The position numbers and the translations under genes were made by a program. From positions 23,441,118 to 23,505,117 of the forward strand of contig NC_090280.1 of the NCBI RefSeq assembly GCF_037392515.1: DNA of 64,000 bases, in the 5' to 3' direction. Position 1 is the stretch's first letter. Every line of letters begins with the position of its first letter. The stretch comes from Haliotis asinina (lineage: Eukaryota; Mollusca; Gastropoda; Lepetellida; Haliotidae). The notes under the pieces are model-generated. The model was not told the origin of the DNA. It did no database searches and saw only the letters and a list, made by a program, of their open reading frames with translations. Of the stretch, positions 44,476 through 58,120 are shown one piece after another.

Positions 44476-44632
44476 TATTCCTCGGGTGAAGGTGATGTAG
44501 CCTGGTGGACAATGTGTTCGCTCGTCGCGCCGTTTTCCACACATTCACAGGGTGTGAAGCCCATTTCTGGTGCTCCCCGTCGTGATGCTGGAATATTGCT
44601 AAGGGTGGTGTAAAACCCAACTAACTCAGTCA
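44476..44632 (+). repeat. tRNA-derived SINE, C-D intergenic
   Basis: GATGTAGCCTGGTGGAC, CTCGTCGCGCC, GTGTGAAGCCCATTTCTGGTG and GAATATTGCTAAGGGTG. Orthologue of 6785-6948. Confidence 0.75.
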
Positions 44633-44779
44633 TATTATACACATAACATAACTGATACACAAATGTATTGATCTTCACCTGTAACATCTTTTCTTCACCT
44701 GTAACATGATGTACACTTTAAATACATGCCCAATGTGGAACATAAAGACGGCAGTGGGTTCAACATTTTGCAGTCCGAT

Positions 44780-44995
44780 TTATGAAGTCCATAACGAAGT
44801 CCACATCCACAGTGTTGATGCAGCAATACCTGGACACCACCTACCATTCGGGAAATATAAGCAAACTCCTGGAGGTGATTTGGCGATCTAATAGTATGTC
44901 AATAGGGTTTACTCCTACTGTGACCACCTTTTTAAATGCGCCGTGGCAGTGTCATAACAACATATCAATCTATCTGGAAACACCAGTTCACTGAC
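44780..44995 (+). mobile_element. short LINE endonuclease fragment, C-D intergenic
   Basis: Encodes HSVDAAIPGHHLPFGKYKQTPGGDLAI, which better preserves the IPGY...R...GGG.AIY signature than the A and B relics. Most of the block seen at 7526-8600 has been lost here. Confidence 0.6.
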
Positions 44996-45186
44996 AAAAT
45001 ATAACATCCGGCCATATGGCCTACTAGACACAAGACACTACAGAACGTATAGTAGTGCTTGAAGTGAATAATCTATCACAGTATATAAGCACCAATGATA
45101 AAAAAACGTTATAGTGAATAATGTATCGACAGTTCCATGTTCACCAGTAAAGTGCTGTATATGTAGTTACAGGACTACAATATGCG

Positions 45187-46902
45187 TCTATTTTGTTTTA
45201 CATTGATACGTTATTGCTAAGCAAATTACGGGGTAAACTAAAAATGTTTAACAATGTTAGATAGATAGAACTAAGTGTATATATGGAGAGAGGTTAATAT
45301 GTTAAATGTACTCCCGAGCGTAAGCGAGGATGTACTTTTGGATATGAACTCATGAATATTCCTTTTGCATACAGAGACAGCAGACTTCATGCCGTGGAAG
45401 AAGAACACACACATCCTGCTGTACCATTCGAAATGGAGGTTGCCCAGTTCAAATCGAGACTCATTGATAGATCCAAGGAAGAGTGTACCCACATACCCCC
45501 ATCTACGACGATGAGGTTTCACTTCTCCGGCGCAACTATGACAGATGTCCAGACGGATTGCTGCCAGAGATTCCATCTTTCAACTCTGTGAAGACAATCA
45601 TGTATAGACAGAGACACAGGACTGTTCCCAGACTGCCTGCTTCCAGACCTGAGATTCATCATGAGTACAAGTGGGCTGAGACAGAAGCTGGCGAGAGATT
45701 CCTTCATCGAATCAGGAACGACATCCTCCTCTTCACCACAGACAAGAACATGAAGATCCTGTGTGACGCAGATACAATATATTGTGACAGAACATTCTTT
45801 GCTGCACCTCGTCTCTACGACCACATATATACAATTCAAGCCGTGTTTCAAGGACACGTTTCCCCTAGTGTATGGACTACTACCAGGCAGGAAGGAGACA
45901 ACTTACACTGCTGTGTTCGAGTACCTTCATCAGTTGGCTGAGACCCTGAACATGCATTTCAGTCCTCCTGTTGTTCAGCTGGATTTTGAGTTGGCAGCCC
46001 ATAATGCAGTAAGATCGTCTTCCCCCCCAACAGCCTTCGGGGATGCTATTTTCATTATTGTCAATGCCTTTGGAGGAGAGTCCAGAAAGAGAACCTCGTC
46101 AACGACTACAAGGAGGACGATGATGTGCGGAGGATAGTACGTCGAGCTGCTGCTCTTCCCCAGTGCCCCCTTGACAAAGTAGATAATATTTGGTTAGAAT
46201 GTATTGCTGACAGCCCCGATGACCTCAAAAGTGCGATCATTCATGGATTATGTGACTGCTTCGTGGGTGGAGGGTAACCAGTTTTCCCAATTGGTGTGGA
46301 ACCATTTCGGAAACGAAGGACCAAGGACAAATAACCACCTAGAAGGGTTCCATAACAAACTTAATCAGCAAGCCAGAAAGAGTCACCCCAATATTTTTGA
46401 AGTCGTTGGACTTTTCCAAAGGGACCAGTCAGTGAGCGAAGTGTCCTGTGCCCGACTAACAGCCTGGCCTAGTGCTCCACAGAGGAAACGCCGCTACCGG
46501 CAGATAGACAGTCGTCTTAGATCCCTGAGTCAAGATCTACCGAACCAGGACATAGATGATATGGAATATGTTGACTGTGTATCTGAACTGTTAAAACTGG
46601 AGTGATGTGAGGATTACAATGATGAAATGGCAGTAACTGCTTACAGGAATATTTTTTGTGTAAACTTACATTTTACATGTATATACATTTATTTCATTTA
46701 CATTGTTTGTAATATATGGCAAGCAAAACCAAACAAATTAAATATGGTGAATACGGTAACTTAGTTTTTTATTGCCTTCATTCCCGGTAAAGCTACATCT
46801 CCGTAATCACATACCGTGACGCACCCCATCCTCTATGACCGGTAAAGCTACCCCTACTTTCCTCATAATTAAGAAAGTAGCTTTCCCGGCCCATAACCAG
46901 TG
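45187..46902 (+). mobile_element. MULE (Mutator-like) DNA transposon relic
   Basis: Coding runs from about 45352 to 46605, in several frames. Landmarks are IYDDEVSLLR and LPEIPSFNSVKTIMYRQR; then the catalytic region with CDRTF and FPLVYGLLPGRKETTY; then LDFELAAHNAV; and near the end TNNHLEGFHNKLNQQ. This is the arrangement of MULE transposases, usually preceded by a FLYWCH zinc finger, of which at most the final HTHP part is visible. At least three frame breaks (around 45485, 45860 and 46230) make it inactive. It is inserted only in the C-D unit. The right end has a GGTAAAGCTAC/GTAGCTTTCCC inverted repeat, but I could not pair it with the left end. Confidence 0.8.
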
Positions 46903-47063
46903 GCGGTACACCGTCAAAAGTATCGGTGTCAAGCATATGCCAGATCATTTCTACCATGGCTATCATAACAATTTTCTAGTAATTCATTCACACATGGTCG
47001 AAATCTGAAACCGGGACACCAAGCTCCCAACTGAGAACCATACTTTTATATCAGCATGAGTGT
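46903..47063. other. deletion junction in the C-D unit
   Basis: Sequence equivalent to about 9940-10000 runs directly into sequence equivalent to about 12535. About 2.5 kb has been lost here, including the TATA-like element and the signal-peptide exon that copy D should have. Confidence 0.7.
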
Positions 47064-47223
47064 TGAGTGAGTTTGGTTTTACGCCACTAGAATTGGCAAT
47101 ATTCCTTCAATATCACAGCAAGGGAGACCGGAAATGAACTTCACACAATGAACCCATGTAGAAAATCGAACCCGGGTGTTCGGTGGAGCCAGTGAAAGTT
47201 TTAGTCACTAGGCTGTCCCACCG
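47064..47223 (-). repeat. tRNA-derived SINE, reverse, upstream of copy D
   Basis: Orthologue of 30549-30716. Confidence 0.85.
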
Positions 47224-47351
47224 CCATTTCTGTATGATAAAGAAGTCTTGTGAGGACATGTAACTAGATAAAGACATATCAGATCACAAAATCTTTAAAG
47301 CGTCCTAGAGGACATGATAATGGTTGGTTTTATGATGTATATTCGTCTAGA

Positions 47352-47735
47352 ATGGAAGATAATGAGATCGTATTTTATATTAAAGAAACTGTTTATACTG
47401 TACGAATGGAATGTTTTACACCAAAATGCGATAGTCAGACGTTCGTAAATCCAAGCGAATACGTTTTAAACGTTCGTGGCATGTTTACGGTACTTCAGAA
47501 AACTGCCATTAAAATTAGAAGCGGTTCGACTTGTGGCAACCATGTGCTGCTACAAATATCAATGATAACGAAAGTCAGCGTCTGTTATACATTTGTTAAC
47601 TTCATGAAATTGGGGAATAGACGAAAAAGATGCCAATCGCAACATCCCATCACGAAGTGTCGAAGCTGGAACGTACCAGACCGGTTTTGCAAATCACGTC
47701 AACGTACACGTCAACACCATATCTCGTGTAATTAA
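47352..47735 (+). other. unrecognised 127-codon open frame upstream of copy D
   Basis: Begins MEDNEIVFYIKETVYTVR and ends near a SINE. The orthologous DNA in C (30838-31235) and B (12650-12995) has stops. No motif is recognised. It may be part of the decayed mobile DNA. I would not call it a host gene. Confidence 0.25.
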
Positions 47736-47751
47736 CCACCTGAAAGCAACC

Positions 47752-47850
47752 ATGGGTGTGGGGTAGCCTTGTGGGTAAAGCCTTCCATGTGGGTTCGATT
47801 CCCAACATGGGAACAATGTGTGAAGCCAATTTCAAATGTTCTCATCTGCT
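47752..47850 (+). repeat. truncated tRNA-derived SINE, upstream of copy D
   Basis: GGGGTAGCCTTGTGGGTAAAGCC, GTGGGTTCGATTCCC and GTGTGAAGCCAATTTC, then the 3' half is missing. Confidence 0.8.
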
Positions 47851-48149
47851 CGTGATCTTGAGCCCATTTTTTTTTCATTCTTCTGCTGTCTGTAGTGATT
47901 GTCTTTATGATAGCATAGTAGTTTCAAACTAAGAGCCGTGATAATCTAATATTTTTACTGTCCTGTGATGACAACTTTACGTTAAAAATCTATTGATTTT
48001 AATATTGATATAAATGAAACAGTTCTCGTCACGATATTGCAGCAATATGAGAGACGTGAGGCTAAATATAAATGCAAGCACTCACGCTCTCAAGCACGCA
48101 CTTCAACCCGAAAAGTGGTAGTGAAAAGTCACCAGGCTTGCAAAACATA

Positions 48150-48560
48150 GCCACTTTCGAGTCTTTTATCAACCTCACCGCCATATACCACCACCGACAC
48201 TGCTGGACATGTGTATTCTATGTGCTGTTGATCGACCAAACAACATGAAATTAGACACCAAAGTATTTGTTCCTTTCTTGAGTGGGAGTGAGTGAGTAAG
48301 TGAGTGAGTTCTGTTTTACGCCGCACTCAGCAATATTCCAGTTATATGGTGGCGGTCTGTAAATAATGGAGTCTGGACCAGACAATCCAGTGACCAACAC
48401 CATGAGCATCGATCTGCGCAACCGATGACATGTCTCAACCAAGTCAACCGATACAGCATCTTGGTTTTTGCATCGAGGTCAACATACGACAGAAACACGT
48501 TTACAGTGCATTGTGGGAAGAATGGCAGAGAAATCCACATGACATAGTACAGAGAAGTGA
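48150..48560 (+). mobile_element. Tc1/mariner-like relic with nested family-2 repeat, copy D
   Basis: Partial counterpart of 31850-32600. The nested repeat is at 48287-48450. Its right part and the adjoining transposase segment are deleted. Confidence 0.5.
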
Positions 48561-49149
48561 TGATCGACAGCTCACTGAGCGGGCATCTTACGACAGGGCA
48601 ATTAGCCTTGCCATTATGAGAATACCACCATAATGTCATCTCTGTATCAATCAAACTGGATCAAATATGCAATTACGCGCATTTGTTTTTCAAAGTTGGC
48701 CTTTATGTTTCTGTTCTGTATCGTGTACTAATTATGCTGACATGTTTCAGCTTCTTATACCAACACTGTGGCCCGTGTCGGACAAAGTGTCAACATGACC
48801 TGGAGTGTCAGTCAGTCAGTTACGGATTTTAAGATAAGATCTATCGCATACAAACAACAGAAATCCAACAGAACTGGTTCCACTGTCCTGTTCATTGTGG
48901 ATGAAAATAAGCTTCTGCCTACAAGTGTCAACACACACACAGAGAACGGGACGAGGATTCAGCTGACTGTCAGTACATCTATGGAGGGGAGGAAGCTAGT
49001 CAGTCTCACATTCCACAGTGTTGACGTACAGGACGCCGGAGTCTACAACTTCAGCGCTCCTAACAGTGACGTGTGTCCTGAGACTCAACTTCTTATTAAG
49101 TGTGATTACAATCTGAGTACCAAATATAAACATAAATTCAGCATCAAAA

Positions 49150-51310
49150 GCGTGTGTTTTTGAGACACATTGATAGAAATATGGCGGTCACAGGCAGATA
49201 ATCTGCGAAATAATCATCCATACATACAAAGGAAGTTTTATCATTTTAGCATTATAGTTTAATGTCGTTTACACAGATGCCATTGCAAGAACTAATTACG
49301 TTAGCAATGAAGCTATAAAGCTTCATCCTGTAAAAGAATCCAGATGAAATATATCTTATTACTGTTGAAGGGTAAACTATGACAGTGACCCATCTTCTTC
49401 CATGGCACTTCCATGAAGGTTTTTGCCTGTGTTTTATAACACTTGACCTACCTCTCTCCCTACAGACGTTTTATAACACCTGACCTTCCTCTCTCCCTGC
49501 GGACGTTTCATTACACATGACATTCCTCTCTCCCTACAGATGTTGTATATCACCTGACCTTCCTCTCTCTCTACACACGTTTTATAACAACTGACCATCC
49601 TTTCTCCGTGTAGAAGTTTTATGGACAGTACCACGGATGTGGTCAGCCATTCTGCCTCACTACATTCATTATGCATCTGTACATACGTTATTGCTTCCTT
49701 GGGAATGGATAGAACATATGTCGGGAATGACGTTCACTCAGATCAATTCAAATAAACTTTCTGTTCAAACGACATTCTGGCATATGGTGACTTAATGTCA
49801 CTGAATCTATAGTACATATTCATATATGTTATTAATAATTAATAAGACTAAAGGCAAGATTACAACCATTTCCATTCATCTTTTCACAGAGAAACCATCA
49901 GAACCGAACATCATCACGACAGTTGCTGACCCTGTATCTGGTGATCCTGTCAACCTGACCTGCTCCACCACCTCCCGGAGTCTTCCTACAGACCAGTCTC
50001 TGTACCCGTATACTCTGAACACGTCCTACACCTGGAGGAGAAACAACAGGAGTGTAGACAGCAGGGTAGACAACAGAGTGCACGTGCACTGACAATTCCT
50101 GACCGTAGACCCCGTCACCAAGGAGGACAAGGGAGTGTACGCTTGTCAATCTGGAGAAGAAGGACTACTGTCAGACTGGAGTCGGGGATACACTCTCAAT
50201 GTTTTATGTGAGTTCAGGTTGATTAATATTGAAACAAAAAGCTAGTTTTTGAGACATTGATAGAAAAATGGCGGTCACAGGCAGATAATCTGCAAAATAA
50301 TCATCCATACTTACAAAGGAAGTTTTATCATTATAGTTTAATGTCGTTTACACAGACGTCATTGCAAGAACTAATTACGGTAGCGATGAACACCACCATA
50401 AAGCTTCATCCTGTAACAGAATCCAGATGAAATATATCTTATTACTGTTGAAGGGTAAACTATGACACTGGCCAATCTTCTTCCATGGCACTTTCATGAA
50501 GATTGTGTTTTATGACATCTAACCTTCCTTTCTCCTTACAGACGTTTTATAACACCTGACTTTCCCCTCTCACTACAGACGTTTTATAACACCTGACCTT
50601 CTCTCCGTGCAGGCGTTTTATATCACCTGACCTTCCTCTCTCCGTGCAGACGCTTTATAACACCTAACCATCCTTTCTACGTGTAGACGTTTTATGGACA
50701 GTATCACGGTTGTGGTCAGCGATTCTGCCTCACTACATTCATTATCCATCTACAGACACGTTATTGCTTCCTTGGACATGGATTGAACATTTGTCGGGAA
50801 TGACGTTCACTAAGATCAATTCAAATAAACTTTCCGTTCAAACGACATTCTGGCTTATGGTGACTGAATGTCACTGAATCTATAGTACATATTTATTTAT
50901 GCTACTCATAATTAATAAAAATAAGAATAACGGCAAGATTAGAACCACTTCCATTCAACTTTTCACAGAGAAACCATCAGAACCGAACATCATCACGACA
51001 GTTCCTGACCCTGTATCCGGTGATCCTGTCAACCTGACCTGCTCCACAACCTCCCGGAGTCTTCCTCCAAACCAGTCCCTGTACCCGTATACTCTGACTA
51101 CTTCCTACACCTGGAGGAGAAACAACAGCAGTGTAGACAGCAGGGTAGACAACAGAGTGCACGTGGACGGACAATTCCTGACCATAGACTACGTCACCAA
51201 GGAGGACAAGGGAGTGTACTCCTGTCAATCTGGAGAAGAAGGACTACTGTCAGACTGGAGTCGGGGATACACACTCAATGTTTTATGTAGGTTCAGTTTG
51301 AGTAATAAAC
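49150..51310 (+). repeat. 1.08-kb direct tandem duplication containing Ig2, copy D
   Basis: The segment from the GTTTTTGAGACACATTGATAG motif through the minisatellite and Ig2 occurs twice, offset 1079 bp (Ig2 acceptors at 49890 and 50969). The first Ig2 has a stop and the second is open. Confidence 0.9.
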
Positions 51311-52285
51311 AATAACTAGAAGCTAGATGTTTCTTCATATACAATCCTCAGAAAATATGATTCTGCTCTACATGTTCTCACTATCAACATTTGATGCCTA
51401 AACTTCAAGTGAATATGCAGCTTGCCCACTCAGTAATAACTCAGAAACTACAAACTTCCTGAAACGGATGTTTTATGGAAAGACCCGAGCTATGATGTCC
51501 CGATCCGATTCATCATCACGCCGTGTCCTCTGTTGCAATTGCTCAGCCATTCTGCAAGTATACGCATAAATAGAGATTATCACTCTCGCGTCTACTGATA
51601 TCAATTATATAAACACGATTTGATAGAGTTACAAAGGCTTTCCCAGGATGTCTTTATTTTTATCAACGTGTGTGATATCAGTAGACACGAGGCTGGGATT
51701 GTAGTTATAATCAAATATCATTCTTCAATCTTGAATCCCTTTGGAAGACGGCCACGCTAGATATATGGTGGCATGGGTATGATAGAAGACAATTTCAAAT
51801 TATTATTTCTGACCATCTCACATGCACTCCAGATGGACCTGACCAGATACAGTTTGACGGCACAAGGGACAAGCTGCAGATAGAAGAAGGGAAACCCGTA
51901 ACAATGAGATGTTCTGCTGACTGTAACCCTGCCTGTACTGTAACCTGGTGGAACACACCCAGAATGATGGTGATTACAGGACATAGGGAGGCTGTGTTGT
52001 CCATACCAGCTGTAGATGTGTCTGTGTCTGGAGAGTACACATGTCACGTCAACAACAGCCATGGCAGTGCATCACGGAACCTTACACTGGAGATCCTCAG
52101 TAAGACTTGCACACATTCTTTAGTAACAGAATATGTCACATTTAAAGTTGTATTTGGACAAAACCTGTAATGACACTATTCAAAATCAGTAAACATTTCA
52201 ACTCGTAGTATTCATTAAGAATTCAATTTTGACCATAATGCAATAGAAATAATACGCTATGGTTCAATTATCAGCTACAGTTATA

Positions 52286-52458
52286 GGGGCGGTGGGGTAG
52301 CCTAGTGCTTTAAGCGTTCACTCGTCACGCTGAAAACCTTGGTTCGAATCTCCACGTGGGTACAATATAGGAAGCCCATTTCTGGTGGATCCCTCTGTGA
52401 TGTTGCCAGAATATTGTTTAAAGCGGTGTAAAACAAAAAGAAGTCAGACAGTCAGTCC
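52286..52458 (+). repeat. tRNA-derived SINE, Ig3-TM1 intron of copy D
   Basis: Orthologue of 17200-17362. Confidence 0.85.
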
Positions 52459-53064
52459 AACAATCTCAAATGTTTCTGCTTGCCCTATAAACTGAAAATA
52501 TGCCATAAAGGATAACATGATATGCAAAGTGACAAAAGGAAATATTATTATAGATGTCGTTTGGAAGTGCCACCGTATACCCTTTGTAATATTACGTATT
52601 GTGGAATACTGAGAGACATCCAAAGAAAGAAAGTGCCATGCACACGTACAGAAAGTGGATACGATATTGCCGATATAGTAGATCAGGTATTGCATAGTTG
52701 CATTCAAAACAGGATTAGACACATATTAAACTGCATGGTACATATTAAATGTTTCAGCACGTGAGCTTAATGAATCTGGTGTCGTTTCCATGGTCCCCGT
52801 GGCTGCTGTCTGTTTGGTCCTGATCGTGGTCATCGCCGTTGTCGTCATAGTGCTTGTTTGTAGAAAACACAGACTCGGGGGTAATACGGTGTGATGTGAG
52901 AGTGAATGAAAACGTATTCCACGGCGGTATTTTAGAATCCTGCGTTCATGTTTGTCTGTACGTGGTATTATTAAATTTATGCTATGCCATGATCCGGCTT
53001 GATCTTATAACCATGGAATGTATACGTTCAAAAGCACTTCTTTTGCACTTCCAAGTGCAAGTAG

Positions 53065-53220
53065 GGGCGTAGGGGTAGCTTAGTGGTTACAGCATTTGCC
53101 CATCACGCCAAACCCCTGGGTTCGATTTCCGACATAACGACATAGGAAAAATATGTGAAGCCCATTACTGTTGTAATGTCCTATTGCTGAAATGTTGCTA
53201 AAACTAAACTCACTCACTCA
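53065..53220 (+). repeat. tRNA-derived SINE after TM1, copy D
   Basis: Orthologue of 17972-18127. Confidence 0.85.
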
Positions 53221-54059
53221 GCTGAAAATACTTTAAGGTGTGTTGGGATTATTTCCTGCATATGTTATTTCCTGGAATCTCAAAAGCACGGTGTTCAGGC
53301 ATAACCGGGAAATAGTTGGATAAAACATTTTAGTAACAAATCCAACCGGAATAGCTACAAAAATGAAGGAAGAAGAAAGTACAACTGAAACGTAGTGTTC
53401 TTTTATATAGTACATACATTATACCACTTTTGGTCAGGTGGTGAATATAGTTTTATCCTGATAACTGATATATTCACCCATACAAAAGTTTATTTTTTTA
53501 CTTTGACTATAGCATAATAAACTCAGCACTACATAAATGTCTACATTTACAAGCTTCACATCATACTCACATACTACCATCTTCTTCTTTGATTTAAATC
53601 AATGGATTTATGTCACAGCAGATTAGTCTATTTTTTTATGTTCGATTTTGATTGAGTTTAAACACGCCGTTGGTGGTAACAAGAAAGGAAGAAAGTCGCC
53701 TCTTTGTGGAGAAAAGGAACCTGAGTCCAGCCTTTAACGCAGTGTTTATACCCTTTAAGAGACACGATTATTGAGTGACATAAACTCATCCGAGAAGTCA
53801 TGTGAAATAACAGCCACCTGTGTTGTACTTGACATTTTGTTCCCTTTCTTGACCTAACAATTAAAGAGTCTTGTACTGTTCTGCAAAATTAAATTTGGTA
53901 TTTGTGATTCACATGTGTGCAGCTACACCAATAATTTGTTGATCGTATATTTGTCATCTAACATTTTGCACGTGTAATTGTCTACTCCCTTTCAGGGAGG
54001 GGATACATTCTTAATCGGTGAGTATAATGGCTTTGAACTTTCTAACACAGCCTTAATTG

Positions 54060-54420
54060 ATAATATACCACAGATCAGGCTGCTGGTGGCTGGGAATAAA
54101 TACGTACCCTTGTAAGCTAAAATCTTGAAACTCATCACCATCATCACTATATCAAACCTTTGTGGGGACAGTGAAGACTGAGTTTTTATCTCTGTTGACG
54201 TTGTTGTATGCACAAGTGTATTAATCCATTACCACCACAGATCAGGGTGTTGGTGGCTGGGAATAAATACGTAAACTTGTCAGGTAAAATCTTGAGACTT
54301 ATCACCAATGTGTGTCCATTTGTGAGAGCTATTTGTCCCTTATACTATATGATACCTTTGTGGGGACAGTACAGACTGAGTTTTCATCTCTATTGACGTT
54401 TGTGGATGCACAAGTCTATT
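54060..54420 (+). repeat. about 168-bp tandem duplication downstream of microexon 1, copy D
   Basis: CAGATCAGG.TG.TGGTGGCTGGGAATAAATACGTA occurs at about 54070 and again at about 54238. B and C have one copy. Confidence 0.8.
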
Positions 54421-55010
54421 AATCCAGTACCACCAATCTTGTCTACACACACAAACGTGAACATCAACATGGACTTGAAGTATGGTTCCCATCAGTGCGT
54501 CACCGACTGGGTTGTGACGCATTTCTCAAATCATTGTTGTGGTTACTAGACGAACCACAACTAGCGACCACAGGTGACTTCAAACGCTTCACACTACATT
54601 ATGTCTAGATATAATGTACTGTGAAGAGTTTCAAGTTGGGGGTCATCTCAAAATTTTCATATTTAAAAAAATCTTTAATCCTCGCAATGACACGAGTGCC
54701 TGAGCTAGAGACCACATTAGTACCTAGATGCCTGTCTCATGGCTTGCATCCCGCAGTCTCCTTATAATGGGAATCAAGCCTCGAATCCTCTGCCATTCAT
54801 TTAGTAGAACTACGTCAATTCCTCCAGAAGGATCTCCAGTTCAAATTTGAAATAACAAATAATCGAAAGACTTTCGATTTGGTTCATATCGTCAAATGAT
54901 GGCTTCCAAAATGTGGCACGACAACGGTATACTTTCTGTTGATAACGTCGATCGGTGACTGTTCTTCAAAAGCACAGGTACAGTCTCATTCTAATGGTTC
55001 TGGATAGGAA

Positions 55011-55238
55011 CCAGTGAAATCCGGGTGAGTCAACCAATGTTTGTTGGAGGCGACTAACGGGATCGGGTGGACAGGCTTGCTTATTTATCGATACATGCCA
55101 TTGTATCTCAGTTGCATAGATCGATGCTCATACTGTTCACCACTTCATTGTCTGGTCCAGACTCGATAATATACATCCCGCCACCATATGGATGAAATAT
55201 TGCTGAGTGCAACAGTAAGAAAAATAAGTAAGCAAACA
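55011..55238 (-). repeat. family-2 repeat, reverse, copy D
   Basis: Orthologue of 664-893, nearly identical to the copy B element. Confidence 0.75.
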
Positions 55239-58120
55239 AAACTAGTGGAGAGTCGGACTCGCCAATCTTCATTGCTGACAGAGTTCTTCTGTCTGTGTCA
55301 TGGTATTACATGTTTCCAGACGAATCAGGACTCGATCATCAAGGCCATTGGTCTTTCCTGGTTTTTACTTCCCCAGTGGTCACTTACTTCCTCACTAGGC
55401 GACTAAAACAATTTTGGTGAATGTACAAGTTAGCACCGAGTCAATAATTTGTCATCGTGGATTTTCTAAATGTCTGTCTTGCCGGTGTAAAAACATTTCC
55501 AGTTATATCACTTTCGTTAGGAAACTACAATTATGAAATTCCCAGCACGTGTACATGTATGTAATAGATTTTGTGAAGCAATTACGTTCCAGTGTGTTTG
55601 ACTGTCTGTTTGGACAAATTTTAGCCTTTGTAAAATTCCGTCCTCAGCGTTGTCACATATACCCGGGACTCAGGAGCAGACGGGGGCTACCAGCAGATAG
55701 AGGGTTGGTGTCATAAGTCATTTCTAACATATTATATGAAATATGTAATGCATCAGAAGACCTTTCTTCAAAGGTTAAAAGGGTACCCATGAATCATTAA
55801 ATACTTAATGTATCACGTATGAGTAACTGTTCCTGTTTGTCTTTATTCATTCTGAACATTTGAAAATTCACGACAAATGGTGGTTACTTATTTCAGTGCA
55901 GTTTCTTGTACACTTGTAATTTCTGAAACGTGTTTAAAGAGTACCAAAGTCGCATATCGGCATGCAGTAATAAAATCATTAAGGGTTTACAATGAACCAT
56001 CTTTTGAGTTCATCATTAACGACAGAATATTGTAACTTTCAGAGGCAGGATACGCTCATTATCGGTGAGTTTCAGATGAAATGAATAAACAGTTCATCGC
56101 CTCGAATAGCTGCCAAATTAATGCAGCATGAAGCAATACTCACTCATTTATTCTCCACAAAGCGGTGTGACCTTGAACGACTTCAGAGTGAAACTATACA
56201 AAATCCACATCATAATGTAATACTTTGTGTCAGTGACTTTGTGTGGACCTGGTGTCTCAAGGTTAACTACGAGTATGCTTAAGGACTGTGTGAACTGTGT
56301 CAATTCGTAGCCAAGAAATGTTGCCATACAAGTCTTATTATTTATAACAATTTTATTATTCATGATTCCTGTTATAAATTAAGTCAGATAAAAACATGAA
56401 ATCCCTCGGTCATATTCTTATGTGTTCTAATGTCATGACACTTTTTAATGACACTTCTTAATTTCCACGAAACATAACCAGGGTTCATTGATAACAGATC
56501 CACTAGCCTGGATAGATGTAACGGTCATGTTTCCGGTCATGCCTCACGGATAATTCTTCCTTCTTCGTTAATTGCTTGCTTCCTTTTCCTGTTATGAGAT
56601 GTAGACAGGACTCTCTTAGCTTATAAAGAATCGTGGTTTCTTTGACAAGTTGGTCATAGAACAAATACCATTTTCTTAGTTTTAAAAACTGTTAGTTGGC
56701 CATTATTGATGTCCGAAATATATTCAGTGTTTAGTACGAACAAGGTAATATTTTACACCTCACGGATGATTCTGTTTCCATTGTGCATCTCTCGCTTCAA
56801 TAGATGTGTTGTGATTAAGACAGGGATCTGTTAGTTTGTTATGAATTGTAGTATCTTTGAACAAATAGTTACAAAAAGAATTTCTTCCAAATGTACTGCA
56901 ATCAGTATCTATGATTTTAAAGTAATAATGAATATTAACGACGGATCTCATATGTGTCCAATACTAAGTACATGTGTTATATCAGGAGGTGATGTCAACG
57001 TAGACGACATCGTCCCCATCGTAGCTGTCTACTCCGTTATGCTGACTGCTGTGGCAGTTGTGGTGGCAGCAGTCACTGTTCTTGTCTGCAAGGACGTGAA
57101 AGGTACAGTGAATGTATGAATCCTTTCCATCAAATGAATCAAATGCATTGAGTCATCAGTTCACTCCCCTCCACAAACCAACACACCTCAAGCAGCACGC
57201 CCTTACCCCAAAGTGAATTGGTCTTCAACAACCCACTGGTATTCTCGTCATAACAGGTCAGTAACGCTAGCTGATTTCTTCAGCGATTTCAGTATAATTT
57301 ACCAATCAGTGAAGGGGTACCCGGTAGGATGAGATGATAATGACTGTAAACCATATACTGTCTTACAATACACCTTGGAGATTTGGGTCAGAATTGATCC
57401 TGTGCAACCTATGCTTGTCACAAATGCAAATGTCTCTTTTATTCGTTGTTGTTTGGATTCAGTAAAGGTCAGTACAGTAGCCTAATGGTTTAACAATCGT
57501 TCGTGAAGCCCATTTCAGCCTCTCACCCTGGCGTTCCAATCCGTTATATTTTATGAATATTGTCATAAACAGAGAAAAACAATACTCACTCACTCACTCC
57601 TGTTCAGTAAGTGGTAATGTAGACGATTAATTCATTTTCAGTCTTCCCTTCGTTTTCAGAGGACCAGGGCAGAAGGTACATATATTTACGTTTGTATCTT
57701 TAATGCTGGAGTAGTATGGAGTAGAATCTTTATATATTTGCCCAGTTGCTGTCTCATGTCTATGTAAAGACTATTTATTCGACTTATATCAGAAGCCTAA
57801 GGTCAGATTCAAACAAACAAATCAATTGCGTAGACCGATGCTTGTGCTGTTGATCATTGGATTGTCTGGTCCACACTCGATTAATTACAGACAGCTGCCA
57901 TATAGCTGAAATATTGCTGAATGTGGTGTTAAATAACGAACAACCGAACAGCAACCATCAGGATCATCTATAGAAATATAAGTGTAATGTTGTAATTACA
58001 GATGTGGTGACTACCTTACTGTGATGGCAGAGAGATTATCCCATGACTTCAGTGATGTACCTCGTGCTTCCAACAACGATGTCTTACTTCTACATGATTA
58101 CGAGAGAGTCCTGGGGGAAC

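Noticed and set aside
47352-47735. 127-codon frame as a possible gene
   Set aside because: The orthologous sequence in the C unit and the B unit has stops, no known domain is seen, and it overlaps repeat-derived DNA. It is kept only as an unrecognised feature.
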